Assembly: GCA_965215215.1 (NCBI GenBank)
Contig: OZ244043.1
Span: forward strand, 124,001 to 188,000
Direction: 5' to 3'
DNA: 64,000 nt
Origin: CALDTK01 sp965215215
Lineage (GTDB): Bacteria; Bacteroidota; Bacteroidia; Chitinophagales; Saprospiraceae
The notes below the pieces were generated by a model, which saw nothing but the letters and a program-made list of their open reading frames with translations, did not search any database and was not told where the DNA came from. How positions within the stretch are numbered: the stretch's first letter is position 1; every line of letters starts with the position of its first letter. This document shows positions 8,201 to 16,565 of the stretch, piece after piece. Made by a program: the position numbers and the translations under genes.

Positions 8201-10210
8201 CCAAGTAATCGTGAGGGTCCCTACCCCACCGCCCACGTCGAAGCCGAGGGCGCCGTCGGAGCGCCCGCAGTCGGAGGGCGAGGTGGCGACGTTGGTTACC
8301 GCGAGCTGGCAGTCGCCGATGTAGCCGGCGCCGACGAGGTTGACGCTCTCGTCGTAGGTGGCCACGAAGAGATCGGACAGGCCGGTCGCATCCGCGTCGG
8401 AATCGATAAACTCATCGCCGCCGACGTTCTGTGGCGAGAAGTTGAAAGCCGCCTGATCTTCGAATTGTACCCGGTAGCCGCCCGGCGCTAAGTCCTCGAA
8501 GCTGTAGAAGCCCGCGTTGTCGGTGAAGAGCACGGCACCTCCCGCGGCGAGCCCGTCGCGGAAGATCTGCACGCGTACGTTCTCCAGGGGCAGCTCGTAG
8601 GGCTGGCGCAGGCCGTCGCCGTTCTCGTCGAGCCAGACGTAGCCTCCGACGTGCGGTCTCGCGCAGTCATCGTCCACTTCGACGTTCGCTTCGGCTTCGG
8701 TGGCGCAGACCAGGCTCCCGTCCGGCGCCACGCGACTCACGCTTGCGCGAAAACGGTAACTGCCCGGAGCGAGCGAATCCGTGGATACGCGGTAGCCGGT
8801 GGTCGCGAGCAGGTTGCCGCCGGCGTTCGGGTTGCCGGGATCTTCGGACCACGCGATGCTGAGGCTATCCGCGGAAACGCTGTCGGGCAGCGTGCTGATC
8901 GAGATCTCGGCGGGGAGGTTCTGGCAGATGGTCTGATCCGCGGAGGCGATCACCTCGAAGCGCGGGAGCGTGGTAATGGCTACGCTGTCGACGCGCAGGC
9001 AGCCGTCGAGCCCGGTGGCGCCGACGACGAAGGTTTCGGTTCGGTGCTCGCTCGTGGTCTGTGGACAGTACTGAACGGTGGGACCGGAGAGCGTATTCAG
9101 ATTCGGCCCCTCCCACACGATACTGGTGGTTGGTAGGTCGGTGGTGACCTGCAGCGTGATGCAGTCCTCCACGCAGGCGAAATCGGGTGCGGCGAAGGTG
9201 ATGACCGGTGCCTGCAATACGTCGAGCTCGATGTTCGCGTTCGCGCCGCAGACCACGTTGCCCGCGGGATCGGTCGTGACCACATCCACGGTGTAGCGGA
9301 TGGTGCTGTTGAGGTAGTCGCCGTCGACGACGAGGCGCGGCTGGCGGCAGTCGTCGCAGGAGAGGTAGCTCAGGCTCGGGTCGTCGATGCTCGCCCAGGT
9401 GTACGCTTGGTCGAAGTTGATGCTGTCTGCCTCCGGGAGGGCGATGCGCACGGTGTCGAAACCGCCGGTACAGACCGTGGACTGCGAGAGCGTGACCGAG
9501 ACGCTGTCGAAGGTGACGAGCGCGGAGCAGCAGGAGCCGAGCGGGCAGGTGGAGGTTACGGTACCGACCTGGTAGTTGTAGCTGCCGCTCTCCCCCACGT
9601 TGATGCTCGCGGTGGTGGCGCCGGGGATCAACGTTCCGTCGAGGTACCAGCGGTAGTCGGTGTAGCCGCCGGGCGCGCTGAGGGCCACGGACTGCCCGCA
9701 CTCCGCACGGATCGGGACGCTGACGCAGGCCGAGACGAGGTCGTCCTCGTCGAGGGCGCCGTTGCCCGGATCGGAGTCGATGTCGGTCCCCGACATGGCC
9801 GTGATCTCGGCGGTCGCGGCCAAAACCCCTTCGTCTTGCACCCGCAGTTCGAGGGTGACGATGCGTTGCGGCTCGAAAAAGCGGATGTCCCCAATCGACC
9901 AGCGGCCGGTTGCGGGATCGAAGTTTTGCGAAAGCGGGAAATGACTCACGTAAGCGAGTCCCGGAGGTAAGTCGATGCGCACCCCGATGCCGTCGACGTC
10001 GGTGCCGAGGTCGTTGGTGACGACGTAGGTGAAGTAGACGAGGTCGCCCCGCTCGACGTAGACGTCGCTCGTGACGCGGAAGATCGAAAGGTCGTTCTGC
10101 GCCGAGGTCCACGTGCTCAGCAGCAGGCATAGACACGCCGTGCAGGCAGCGAGCAGGTAACGTCCGGGCGGACGGCCTGCGGGAGCGGGGGGGAGCAGGT
10201 TACGAAGCAA
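5216..10210 (-). CDS. Giant T9SS-secreted surface protein (SdrB, SprB repeats, type B sorting domain)
   Basis: A 1664-residue secreted protein. A hydrophobic signal region (about residues 18-36, ending near TSAQ) precedes a DUF11-like beta domain, Ig/PKD-like modules, an SdrB-type domain (GGYVWLDENGDGLR, near residue 525), a series of SprB-like repeats (about 640-1030), a cadherin/VCBS-like segment with LLANDLPRG, and a C-terminal type B T9SS sorting domain (about 1575-1664: SGFSPNFDDVNETF, IYNRWGNRVF, PEGTYYYVF). The family is exported by the type IX secretion system and often acts in adhesion or gliding. The frame offers no ATG or GTG after the upstream stop, so the TTG at 10210 is the likely start. 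Ligand and exact role are unknown. A minus-strand terminator follows. Confidence 0.88.
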   Translation of the reverse strand: MLRNLLPPAPAGRPPGRYLLAACTACLCLLLSTWTSAQNDLSIFRVTSDVYVERGDLVYFTYVVTNDLGTDVDGIGVRIDLPPGLAYVSHFPLSQNFDPATGRWSIGDIRFFEPQRIVTLELRVQDEGVLAATAEITAMSGTDIDSDPGNGALDEDDLVSACVSVPIRAECGQSVALSAPGGYTDYRWYLDGTLIPGATTASINVGESGSYNYQVGTVTSTCPLGSCCSALVTFDSVSVTLSQSTVCTGGFDTVRIALPEADSINFDQAYTWASIDDPSLSYLSCDDCRQPRLVVDGDYLNSTIRYTVDVVTTDPAGNVVCGANANIELDVLQAPVITFAAPDFACVEDCITLQVTTDLPTTSIVWEGPNLNTLSGPTVQYCPQTTSEHRTETFVVGATGLDGCLRVDSVAITTLPRFEVIASADQTICQNLPAEISISTLPDSVSADSLSIAWSEDPGNPNAGGNLLATTGYRVSTDSLAPGSYRFRASVSRVAPDGSLVCATEAEANVEVDDDCARPHVGGYVWLDENGDGLRQPYELPLENVRVQIFRDGLAAGGAVLFTDNAGFYSFEDLAPGGYRVQFEDQAAFNFSPQNVGGDEFIDSDADATGLSDLFVATYDESVNLVGAGYIGDCQLAVTNVATSPSDCGRSDGALGFDVGGGVGTLTITWSPNVSNTTFATGLPAGSYAISIFDDATSCGFDTVLVVPGTSNYSLTSTSTPAACGGGSGGSITLLTDGGTAPFSVVYNGPDAATEVASAMPYTISELRGGYYEVAVTDAAGCLQRTTLTVAENPLALALDTADVLLASCNGGRDGSFEVEVSGFNDTYDLTLNGQLVASNTRLTRVPLTGQAAGRKELRMADDNGCVQTYVFELLDEGPAIDPATLVVTQIACFGEASGAIASTTNQQLELRNSAGQSLGLLPQNNLFAGSYTLVDRTQPGCLTTRNVRLTQPRELRLDPLVQGSDCDGPNGTIDVSIVGGTKPYSISWNRGLAADSSQTGLAAGNYEVTVADAQGCTAVGSIAVPDFCEPVACKEYFTADTLVIETDGVSYDWCFANFDLPTTQRFELDGQPIDPDDCSRGELVYYNLASLPGDGADGPYVIEFFYGGDAIVIAEQVADARGFAEALDRSDAWGRWRYDAEENTVTGGQPGRAYGEIEVTHLVSGKTVYLTPQTLPNQASSTVTLGVPGGYDFASVGRLDGCRDSVHVIVRPADACSAAFRPDDIRLNTPYCDQPSPVCLDVPFELMASHTLSLNGAAYAGPVEACNESTDVYYDLGGFDLSGEILLEGWRVDGRFFNARVASVEELAARMTYFDNEAWSYDASLGVLRGGDTDKEYLSLRLRLASGREIVQPQRDIFDGTRIEVLAGSYRAELASPGGCTKIFWVTVGCSKLDPPSVDTVRWTVGIGFADTLCLSTEELPGFVVSLENICPDAGGEKVAVRELDDVCFLGEGVELGVDTLCVRVCDVNGVCDTTIVLAEAVDPADLLFPVANPDKDSVLMDGELALDLLANDLPRGELTSLEVIRYPRQGRIKRLTDSLTYVPRKNYCGIDSMVYEICNGNGCDTARVDLYVKCDGLIIFSGFSPNFDDVNETFTVLGVGDYPGNNVKIYNRWGNRVFDADDYDNSWRGTYYDGSDLPEGTYYYVFEDGKGRTYTGYCYLKR
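6831..6843 (-). repeat. Dispersed motif GTTTTGCGnAAGC, short form
   Basis: Reads GTTTTGCGGAAGC; sense strand of the 1664-residue protein gene. Confidence 0.8.
7436..7448 (+). repeat. Dispersed motif GTTTTGCGnAAGC, short form
   Basis: Reads GTTTTGCGGAAGC; antisense to the 1664-residue protein gene. Confidence 0.8.
8741..8754 (-). repeat. Dispersed motif GTTTTnGCGnAAGC
   Basis: Reads GTTTTCGCGCAAGC; sense strand of the 1664-residue protein gene. Confidence 0.8.
9923..9935 (+). repeat. Dispersed motif GTTTTGCGnAAGC, short form
   Basis: Reads GTTTTGCGAAAGC; antisense to the 1664-residue protein gene. Confidence 0.8.
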
Positions 10211-10344
10211 ACTTTCGGGTTGGCGTTCACCCGCACGAGGCCGGTGGACATATCACGGAAAGCTCTCATGCAAACTCTGCGCCAAAGCAACGCGCTGTGC
10301 ATAACGCCCGCGCCGAATGCGGAGCTATCGCCCGTGAGGCGCCG

Positions 10345-13300
10345 CTACGGGGCGCCGAGCTCGATGGTGACCGGCAGGCACACCTCGTCCGGGCAGGCGG
10401 CGTCGTACAGCGCGCTCGCCGAGCAACTCGTTAGTCCTTCGAAGGCGAGTTCGAGCGGGAGATCCGGATCGCCCGTACAGCTCAACTTAGGTAGGAGGAG
10501 TACCTGCTCCCCCACCTGCCCGGTAAGCACGAAGCGCTTCCCGTTGACGCGTAGCGCTCCGGCCGGATTCGCGAAAGCGACCCGTACGGCGAGGTCGAAC
10601 TGCCCCTCGGAACACTCGCCCGCTTCGACCGCTAGGACCCTGAGCTCACAGCTGCTGCCGCAAGCGCCCGGGGAGGCGACCACGATTCCGCGCCGAGCGC
10701 AGGTCGGGTCTAGTTGGCTTACGACGTCGAGGCTCACGCTCTGCCGGGTGTACGGGAACTCGCCCACTTTCACCTCCGCGTTGAGGAAGGCACTAACTAC
10801 GTTGGCGTCGCCGCCGATGCGGAAGGTTGTTTGCCCAAAGATTCCCGGCGTGCCACGCAAAGTGGCGAACACGGCGTAGGTGTCGTCGGTCAGATCGCCC
10901 GGCGTACCGTTATCGTTACAGAGCGTGCGCGTTTCTACCGAGGTGAGCCGGCAAACGTCCGTGGTCGAGGTGGTGGCACACGGAATCGAACCGACCCGCA
11001 GTGCGTAGCTCGCCTGGCCGTCGCAACCGCCCGGAGCGGAGTTCCGGTAGTCGACCGTGAAGTTTAGCGAGCGCGTTGCCCGTACCCGGATCGCACGTGT
11101 GGTCTCGCCGGTGGACCAGCGGTACTGATCCGCGCCCGCCGGGGCGGTGAGCGTGAGTAGCTCACCCGCGCAGGTTTTGGCTCCTGACGCGAGCAGACCG
11201 CTCAGCGTCCGTGCGACGACGGTGGAACTACTCGGTGCGTAGACGAGCTCTTGCGTGGCCGTGGAGCTGTTGCCGCAGGCGTCGGTCGCCGTCCAGGTGC
11301 GCAGTTTTACCGTGAGTACCTCGCCGCCCCGGGTGCGCTGGCTCTCGGTGCTTCGCTCCTCGACGCTGACCGCGCCCCCGCAGCCGTCGGTCACCGACGG
11401 CTGTTCGGCCGAGGGATCGTACGTGGCGCAGGCCGCGTCCATGCTCGGCGGCACGTCGCTGAATACCGGCCCGGCCCGGTCGGTGACCGTTACGATCTGC
11501 TGTAGGGTGGCGAGGTTACCGCAGGCATCCGTGAGGGTCCACTGGCGGTAAATCTGCTTGTCGGAAGCGCAGCCGCTGCTCGGCGGTGCCTCGAACTCGT
11601 CGTAGGTGAGCACGGGGGTCGGATCGCAGGCGTCGACCCCGCTCGGCGTGACCTGTGGCAGCGGTTCGCCGCAGGCGATACTGACGTCGCTTACCGACGT
11701 AGTGAAAACGGGTGGAGTGAGGTCGCGAACGTGGATCTCCTGGTCTTCGCGGGTTTGGTTACCGCAGGCATCGGTGGCGATCCAGGTCCGGACGATGTCG
11801 AGGCCGCAGTTGGCTTCGGTAACGACGTCTTCGTAGGCGACGACCACGTCCGGATCGCAGTTATCGAGCGTCGACGGCGGAGCGAAGTCGAGCGGTTCGT
11901 CGCAGTCGAGGGTGGTAACGCGGGGCACGTCCACGAGCGTTGGCGCCTCATCGTCGCGGAAGGTGATGAGCTGACTGGCGGTGCTCACGTTGCCGCAGTT
12001 GTCCATCGCCGTCCAGATGCGGCGTACCGCCGGCCGCGCTTTACAGCCGGTGGCGTTCGTCTCTTCGATCTCGCTGACCTTGATGTCGACGTTGACGTCG
12101 CAGGCGTCGGTGGCCATGACCGTCGAACTCGGAATGGCTTCGCCGCAGGCGAGTTCGATGTCCTCGGGGACCTTCGCGAACAGAGGTCCCTGCGTATCGC
12201 TGATCGCTACCCGCTGCCTCGCCTCGGTCGTGTTGCCGCAGTTGTCGGTGGCTACGAACACACGGATGTGTACGTAGGTATCCGCGCAGGCGCCGGGTTC
12301 GATTTCGGCACGCTCGACGAGGACGACGTCCAGCGTGCAGTTGTCGGTAACCGTGGGTAAATCCGCGGGGAACGCGTCACTGCAACCGATCGCAACGTCG
12401 AGAGGTACTCCGGTGAACGTGGGAGCTTGCGTGTCTTGCACCGTAACCAGCTGCGAGATGGTACTCGTGTTGCCGGAGTCGTCGGTCGCCGTCCACACGC
12501 GCACGATCTCGTAGCCGTCGCCGCAGATGTCGGTTACGGTACTGTCGAGGGTGATGGTCGGAGCAGACCCACCGCAGGCGTCGGTGGCGGTGACTACCGG
12601 AAGCGGCCGCGGCGCGTCACACGCGAAGGTTTGTGCGGGAGGTGTACTCGTGAAGCTCGGATCTTCGGCGTCCTCGACGACGACGGTTACGTCGGTTTGC
12701 GCCGAGCAGCCGGCCGCGTCGGTGGCCGTTACGCTGTAGGTCGTGGTTGTCGTGGGTGCGGGGTCGATCCGTGCGGTCGTCTCGCCGGTCGACCAGCTGT
12801 AGGTCACTCCCCCGCTCGCAACCAAGGTGGTCGCGTACCCGGAGCACACCCGACCGTCATCGGCCACTGGGCCGCTGTTTTCGGTAACGGCGATGCTCGG
12901 TGTGGGGAGGGCGGTTACCTGTACGGTCTGCTGCTCGAAGCTCGTGCAGCCGAAGTTATCCATGTCTACGCGGACGTCAGCCGGGCCCACTGCGGTAAAA
13001 CTCACCGTGTGCGGTCCGGCGCCGGTGGCCGTTGCCGGGCTCGCTCCGGGGCCGAAGGTCCAGGCGTACGTCTGACTCGCTTGGCCGCCGGTGACTTCGA
13101 AGGTACCGGAGCCGCCCGCACAGACCTGGGTCGGTCCGGTGAGCGTGCCGCTCGGACCGGTGGGGTCGCTGAGGGTCTCGGTGCTTTGGGTGTAGCTGCA
13201 CAAGTCGTCGCAGTAGCGGACCACGAGCGGGTAGCTGGCCGCGACGAGGCCGGTAAACGACGTCTGGCCGCAGGGCTCGAAGCTGCCGCCACCGTCGAGG

Positions 13301-15384
13301 CTGACCTCGAAATCGTAGGTAGCCGGCACGGTAACCGACACCTCGATCGAACCGTCGCTGCCGCTACAGGTCGAAGGATTTGTGGTATTTACAACCGTAA
13401 AGGTGGGTACTGGGCGTAGGGTGCCCGAGTAGGTATCGCCGGACGCACAGCCGCTGGCCGTGTTGGTAACGTTGAGGTCTGCGGCGATCGCGGTGAGACT
13501 TGCGTTCGTGTACGTGACCGCGTGTGGTCCCCGGCCGGTAGCCGTAGCCGGGCTCGCGCCCGGGCCAAACGTCCAGGCGTACGTATGCCCGGCACCCGCG
13601 TCGGCCGCCTCGAAACTGGTAGGCTGCCCGGCGCAGACATCCGGTGCCGGTGCAGTGGAAATAGTCGCCGTCGGCGGCGTCGGGTCGCTGAGCGTTTCGG
13701 TGCCTTGCGTATAGCCGCACAGGTCGTCGCAGTAGCGGACCACCAAGACGTGCGTTCCCGCCGCGAGCCCACCCAGCACGGTTTGCCCGCAAGGGCGGAA
13801 GGTGGTGCCGCCGTCGGTACTGACTTCGAAATCGTAGCCCGTTGGGACGCTCACCGAAACCTCGATCGAGCCATCGCTGCCGCCGCAGGTCGACGGGTCG
13901 TTGCTCGCCGTTACGGAGAAGCTCGGTGCCGGACGCATCGTACCTGAGTAGGAGTCGCTGGCCGAGCAGCCGCTGGCGGTGTTCGTGACCGTCACGCTCG
14001 CGCTGATGGTGGTTGCGGCCGCGCCGGTGTAGGTAACCGCGTGTGGTCCGCGACCACCGGCGGTCGCCGGGCTTGCTCCCGGACCGAAGTTCCAGGCGTA
14101 GGTGTGTCCGGGACCCGCGTCGGCCGCCTCGTAGGTGGCTGCCTGTCCGGCGCAGACATCCGTCGCCGGCGCGGTGGAGATACTCGCCGTCGGCGGGGTC
14201 GGATCGCTGAGGGTTTCGGTCGTTTGGGCGTAGTCGCACAGGTCGTCGCAGTAGCGGACCGCGAGCGGGTAGCTGTTGGCATTGAGTCCGGTAAAAAGCG
14301 TTTGGCCGCAAGGCTCGAAGCTCGTGCCGCCGTCGAGGCTGACCTCGAAGTCGTAGCCCGCGGGTACGCCGACGGCGACCTCGATCGAGCCGTCGGCACC
14401 GCCGCAAGCGGTCGGGTCGTTGGCCGCGGTAACCGAGAAGCTCGGCGCCGGGCGCATCGTCCCGGTGTACGTGTCGCTCGCCGTGCAGCCGCTACCGGTA
14501 TCGGTTACCGTTACCTCGGCGGTTATCGATACGGCGCCCGGCCCGCCGGTGAAGGTGATCGCGTGCGGTCCGGGACCGGTGGCGGAGGCCGACGAGGCCC
14601 CCGGACCGAACGTCCAGGCGTAGGTATGCCCGGTTCCGGCGTCGTCGGATTGGAAGGTGACCGCTTGGCCGGCACACACGTCGGCCGCCGGAGCGGTCGC
14701 GATGGCTACGGTAGGCTGGGCGCACTCGCCGTCGGCGCAATCCACGTCGCCGTCGAGGTCGTCGTCGATTCCGTTACCGCAGATCTCGGGGCAGCGGACG
14801 CGCAGCTCGAAACAAGTGGGCGGCGCCGTGCACGTTGGCCCGGTGGGCTGTACGCACAGCTCGCCCACGGAGTTGGGTACCTCGGCGGCGAGGTCGAGTT
14901 TTACGGAAGTAGTATTCTGGCCGGAGGCGATGGAGCCGATGTCGGTAGACCAAACGTAGCCGGTTGCCCCGGCGACCGGATCGATGTGAAATTCGTCGGC
15001 GAGCGGGGAGCAGGCGAACGTCTCGCACCCGCGAACGCGACCGTAGCCGGGGTAAACGAGCTCGCCGGTGGCGTCGCGGACGGCGATGGCGTAGGTGCCC
15101 CAGTCGAGGTTGGGGACGGTAAGTTGATTGGAGGCGTCGAGCGTCGCACCGGTTAGTGCGTAGGTAGTGCCGTTGTCCGTCGAGACGTCGTAGGGGGCGG
15201 TACCGAAATCAGCGGCGTCGAAAGTGAGCGTAATCGATCCGTCGCCGCTCGCACAACCCGAGGCGTCGGTGGCGGTTACGGCGGTAACGGTGAAGGCGCC
15301 GCGCGTACCGTCCGCAGCCTCGGCGGGGAGGCTACTCATCGATGCCAGAAGCGAGACTAGAACGGCGGCAAGCGGCTTGGGCAT
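10345..15384 (-). CDS. Giant secreted repeat protein (PKD/SprB-like and HYR-like repeats), no visible T9SS domain
   Basis: A 1679-residue protein with a signal peptide (about residues 1-24, cleavage near AEAADG). Domains in order: an N-terminal SprB-like module, a short calcium-loop-like motif (CGNGIDDDLDGDVDC, near residue 200), four PKD-like units alternating with three SprB-like units (about 220-810), an Ig-like module, at least six cysteine-rich HYR-like repeats with the recurrent motif WTATDACGN (about 900-1375), another Ig-like module and a cysteine-rich tail. It ends in VTIELGAP with neither a type A nor a type B T9SS domain that I can recognise. It is probably exported through the general secretion pathway and retained at the surface or in the periplasm by an unknown route. 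Role unknown. Confidence 0.82.
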   Translation of the reverse strand: MPKPLAAVLVSLLASMSSLPAEAADGTRGAFTVTAVTATDASGCASGDGSITLTFDAADFGTAPYDVSTDNGTTYALTGATLDASNQLTVPNLDWGTYAIAVRDATGELVYPGYGRVRGCETFACSPLADEFHIDPVAGATGYVWSTDIGSIASGQNTTSVKLDLAAEVPNSVGELCVQPTGPTCTAPPTCFELRVRCPEICGNGIDDDLDGDVDCADGECAQPTVAIATAPAADVCAGQAVTFQSDDAGTGHTYAWTFGPGASSASATGPGPHAITFTGGPGAVSITAEVTVTDTGSGCTASDTYTGTMRPAPSFSVTAANDPTACGGADGSIEVAVGVPAGYDFEVSLDGGTSFEPCGQTLFTGLNANSYPLAVRYCDDLCDYAQTTETLSDPTPPTASISTAPATDVCAGQAATYEAADAGPGHTYAWNFGPGASPATAGGRGPHAVTYTGAAATTISASVTVTNTASGCSASDSYSGTMRPAPSFSVTASNDPSTCGGSDGSIEVSVSVPTGYDFEVSTDGGTTFRPCGQTVLGGLAAGTHVLVVRYCDDLCGYTQGTETLSDPTPPTATISTAPAPDVCAGQPTSFEAADAGAGHTYAWTFGPGASPATATGRGPHAVTYTNASLTAIAADLNVTNTASGCASGDTYSGTLRPVPTFTVVNTTNPSTCSGSDGSIEVSVTVPATYDFEVSLDGGGSFEPCGQTSFTGLVAASYPLVVRYCDDLCSYTQSTETLSDPTGPSGTLTGPTQVCAGGSGTFEVTGGQASQTYAWTFGPGASPATATGAGPHTVSFTAVGPADVRVDMDNFGCTSFEQQTVQVTALPTPSIAVTENSGPVADDGRVCSGYATTLVASGGVTYSWSTGETTARIDPAPTTTTTYSVTATDAAGCSAQTDVTVVVEDAEDPSFTSTPPAQTFACDAPRPLPVVTATDACGGSAPTITLDSTVTDICGDGYEIVRVWTATDDSGNTSTISQLVTVQDTQAPTFTGVPLDVAIGCSDAFPADLPTVTDNCTLDVVLVERAEIEPGACADTYVHIRVFVATDNCGNTTEARQRVAISDTQGPLFAKVPEDIELACGEAIPSSTVMATDACDVNVDIKVSEIEETNATGCKARPAVRRIWTAMDNCGNVSTASQLITFRDDEAPTLVDVPRVTTLDCDEPLDFAPPSTLDNCDPDVVVAYEDVVTEANCGLDIVRTWIATDACGNQTREDQEIHVRDLTPPVFTTSVSDVSIACGEPLPQVTPSGVDACDPTPVLTYDEFEAPPSSGCASDKQIYRQWTLTDACGNLATLQQIVTVTDRAGPVFSDVPPSMDAACATYDPSAEQPSVTDGCGGAVSVEERSTESQRTRGGEVLTVKLRTWTATDACGNSSTATQELVYAPSSSTVVARTLSGLLASGAKTCAGELLTLTAPAGADQYRWSTGETTRAIRVRATRSLNFTVDYRNSAPGGCDGQASYALRVGSIPCATTSTTDVCRLTSVETRTLCNDNGTPGDLTDDTYAVFATLRGTPGIFGQTTFRIGGDANVVSAFLNAEVKVGEFPYTRQSVSLDVVSQLDPTCARRGIVVASPGACGSSCELRVLAVEAGECSEGQFDLAVRVAFANPAGALRVNGKRFVLTGQVGEQVLLLPKLSCTGDPDLPLELAFEGLTSCSASALYDAACPDEVCLPVTIELGAP
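11260..12500 (-). repeat. Tandem HYR-like repeats of about 240 bp
   Basis: Six copies of a unit of about 240 bp lie within the 1679-residue protein. Landmarks are the codons for the DACGN/DNCGN motif at about 11270, 11516, 11758, 11990, 12233 and 12470. Each unit has conserved cysteines and an R-x-W-x-A-T/M-D signature; divergence between copies is considerable. Confidence 0.75.
12960..14720 (-). repeat. Tandem 513-522-bp repeats encoding PKD plus SprB-like units
   Basis: Four copies of a long unit within the 1679-residue protein. The same 10-base stretch TCCAGGCGTA recurs at 13059, 13572, 14091 and 14613, giving spacings of 513, 519 and 522 bases. Each complete unit encodes one PKD-like domain (TYAWTFGPGAS type) and one SprB-like domain (CGGSDGSIEV type); the copy nearest the C-terminus is followed by a different module. 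Confidence 0.8.
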
Positions 15385-15543
15385 AAGGCGTCGATGGTGA
15401 AAACCAGCGGCACGACCCGTTTTAACTCGATTCCTGGGGGGAGGGACTCACGTTTGCGGCGGATACGGAACGCCTGAAACGGGCGCGTGCCGAGCTCTAC
15501 GTGGCAAAAGCTGTACCACCAGCGAACGGCTACCCCATTTAGG

Positions 15544-16503
15544 CTACCCGAAGATCTGCTCGTAATCGGCGCTGTACTTCGAGAAGTCATCGGCGAACGT
15601 GGTAACGACCACGCCGCGCTCCAGTCGCTCGGCCACCTTGATCGCGCCCACCAGGTTTCCGGCGCCGGAGGGACTCACCAACAGGCCCTCCTCGCGTGCC
15701 AGCCGCTTCACCATTTCGTTCGCCTCGGCATTGCTAACCGTTACCACCTCGTCGGGGACTCCGGGATCGTAGATCGGCGGTACGCGCCCGGTGGTGGCGA
15801 GGTGTTTCCAGCCTTCGAACTCGTGGTCCGCTCGATCGGGTTGCAACGCTACCATGCGTGCACCCGGAAGGTGCTCGCGCAGGTAGCGCCCGACGCCGAT
15901 CTGCGTGCCCGACGTACCGATGGCACAGACGAAATGCGTCAGCTGGCCGTCGGTCTGGCGGACGACCTCCGGACCGGTACTCGCGTAGTGAGCGCCCCAG
16001 TTGTCGGGGTTCGCGTACTGATCGGCGAGGAAATACTTGCGGGTGTCCGACTCGTAGTCGCGGCGTACCCGCTCCTGGCTCCCGTCGACGCCGAGCTCGC
16101 CGGGGGTAAGCACGAGGTCGGCCCCGAGCCTGCCCATGATGTCGATCCGCTCCTGGCTGGCGGTTTCCGGGAGGCATATGCGCGCGGGCAATCCCAACGC
16201 ACTCGCCACGGTCGCGTAGGCGATGCCCGTGTTGCCGCTCGTGGCGTCGATGAGGGTTTGGCCCCGCCCGTAATCACCGCGCAAAATGGCCTGGCGGATG
16301 ATGTTGTAGCCCGGTCGACTCTTGACGCTGCCGCCGAGTTGCATCCACTCCAGCTTGGCCAGCACGCGCACGCCCGCTTTCGCGAAAACGCGTCGAAATT
16401 CGTACAGCGGGGTGTTGCCGATGAGCTGGCCGACGTGGTCGAGCCGCTCTACGAGCGCCGGGTTCGCACGGGAGGTAGGTTGAGAGGGAGCTACGGGCGA
16501 CAT
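15544..16503 (-). CDS. cysM: Cysteine synthase B-like PLP enzyme
   Basis: Cytoplasmic PLP-dependent beta-substitution enzyme that makes cysteine (or S-sulfocysteine) from O-acetylserine. From the ATG at 16503 it has 319 residues. The PLP lysine lies in GGSVKSRPG near residue 43, the phosphate/substrate loop SGNTG near 75, the pyridoxal-phosphate glycine loop GTSGTQIGVG near 180, and the PLP-ring serine in SPSGAG near 265. The Ser after the lysine (VKS rather than VKD) is a modest deviation from CysK/CysM. An upstream TTG start (16533) would add ten unconserved residues. It sits 62 bases behind the 1396-residue surface protein and ahead of the 1679-residue one, an unusual neighbourhood that probably reflects insertion rather than shared function. 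CysK or cystathionine synthase activity is an alternative. Confidence 0.85.
   Translation of the reverse strand: MSPVAPSQPTSRANPALVERLDHVGQLIGNTPLYEFRRVFAKAGVRVLAKLEWMQLGGSVKSRPGYNIIRQAILRGDYGRGQTLIDATSGNTGIAYATVASALGLPARICLPETASQERIDIMGRLGADLVLTPGELGVDGSQERVRRDYESDTRKYFLADQYANPDNWGAHYASTGPEVVRQTDGQLTHFVCAIGTSGTQIGVGRYLREHLPGARMVALQPDRADHEFEGWKHLATTGRVPPIYDPGVPDEVVTVSNAEANEMVKRLAREEGLLVSPSGAGNLVGAIKVAERLERGVVVTTFADDFSKYSADYEQIFG
16376..16389 (-). repeat. Dispersed motif GTTTTnGCGnAAGC
   Basis: Reads GTTTTCGCGAAAGC, the copy closest to a full palindrome; inside cysM, sense strand. Confidence 0.8.
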
Positions 16504-16565
16504 GGGGTTGCGGTTGCTGAACGCGCTTACCAACGCGAGAGCGCCGGGGCCGTTGAGCGCCGAAG

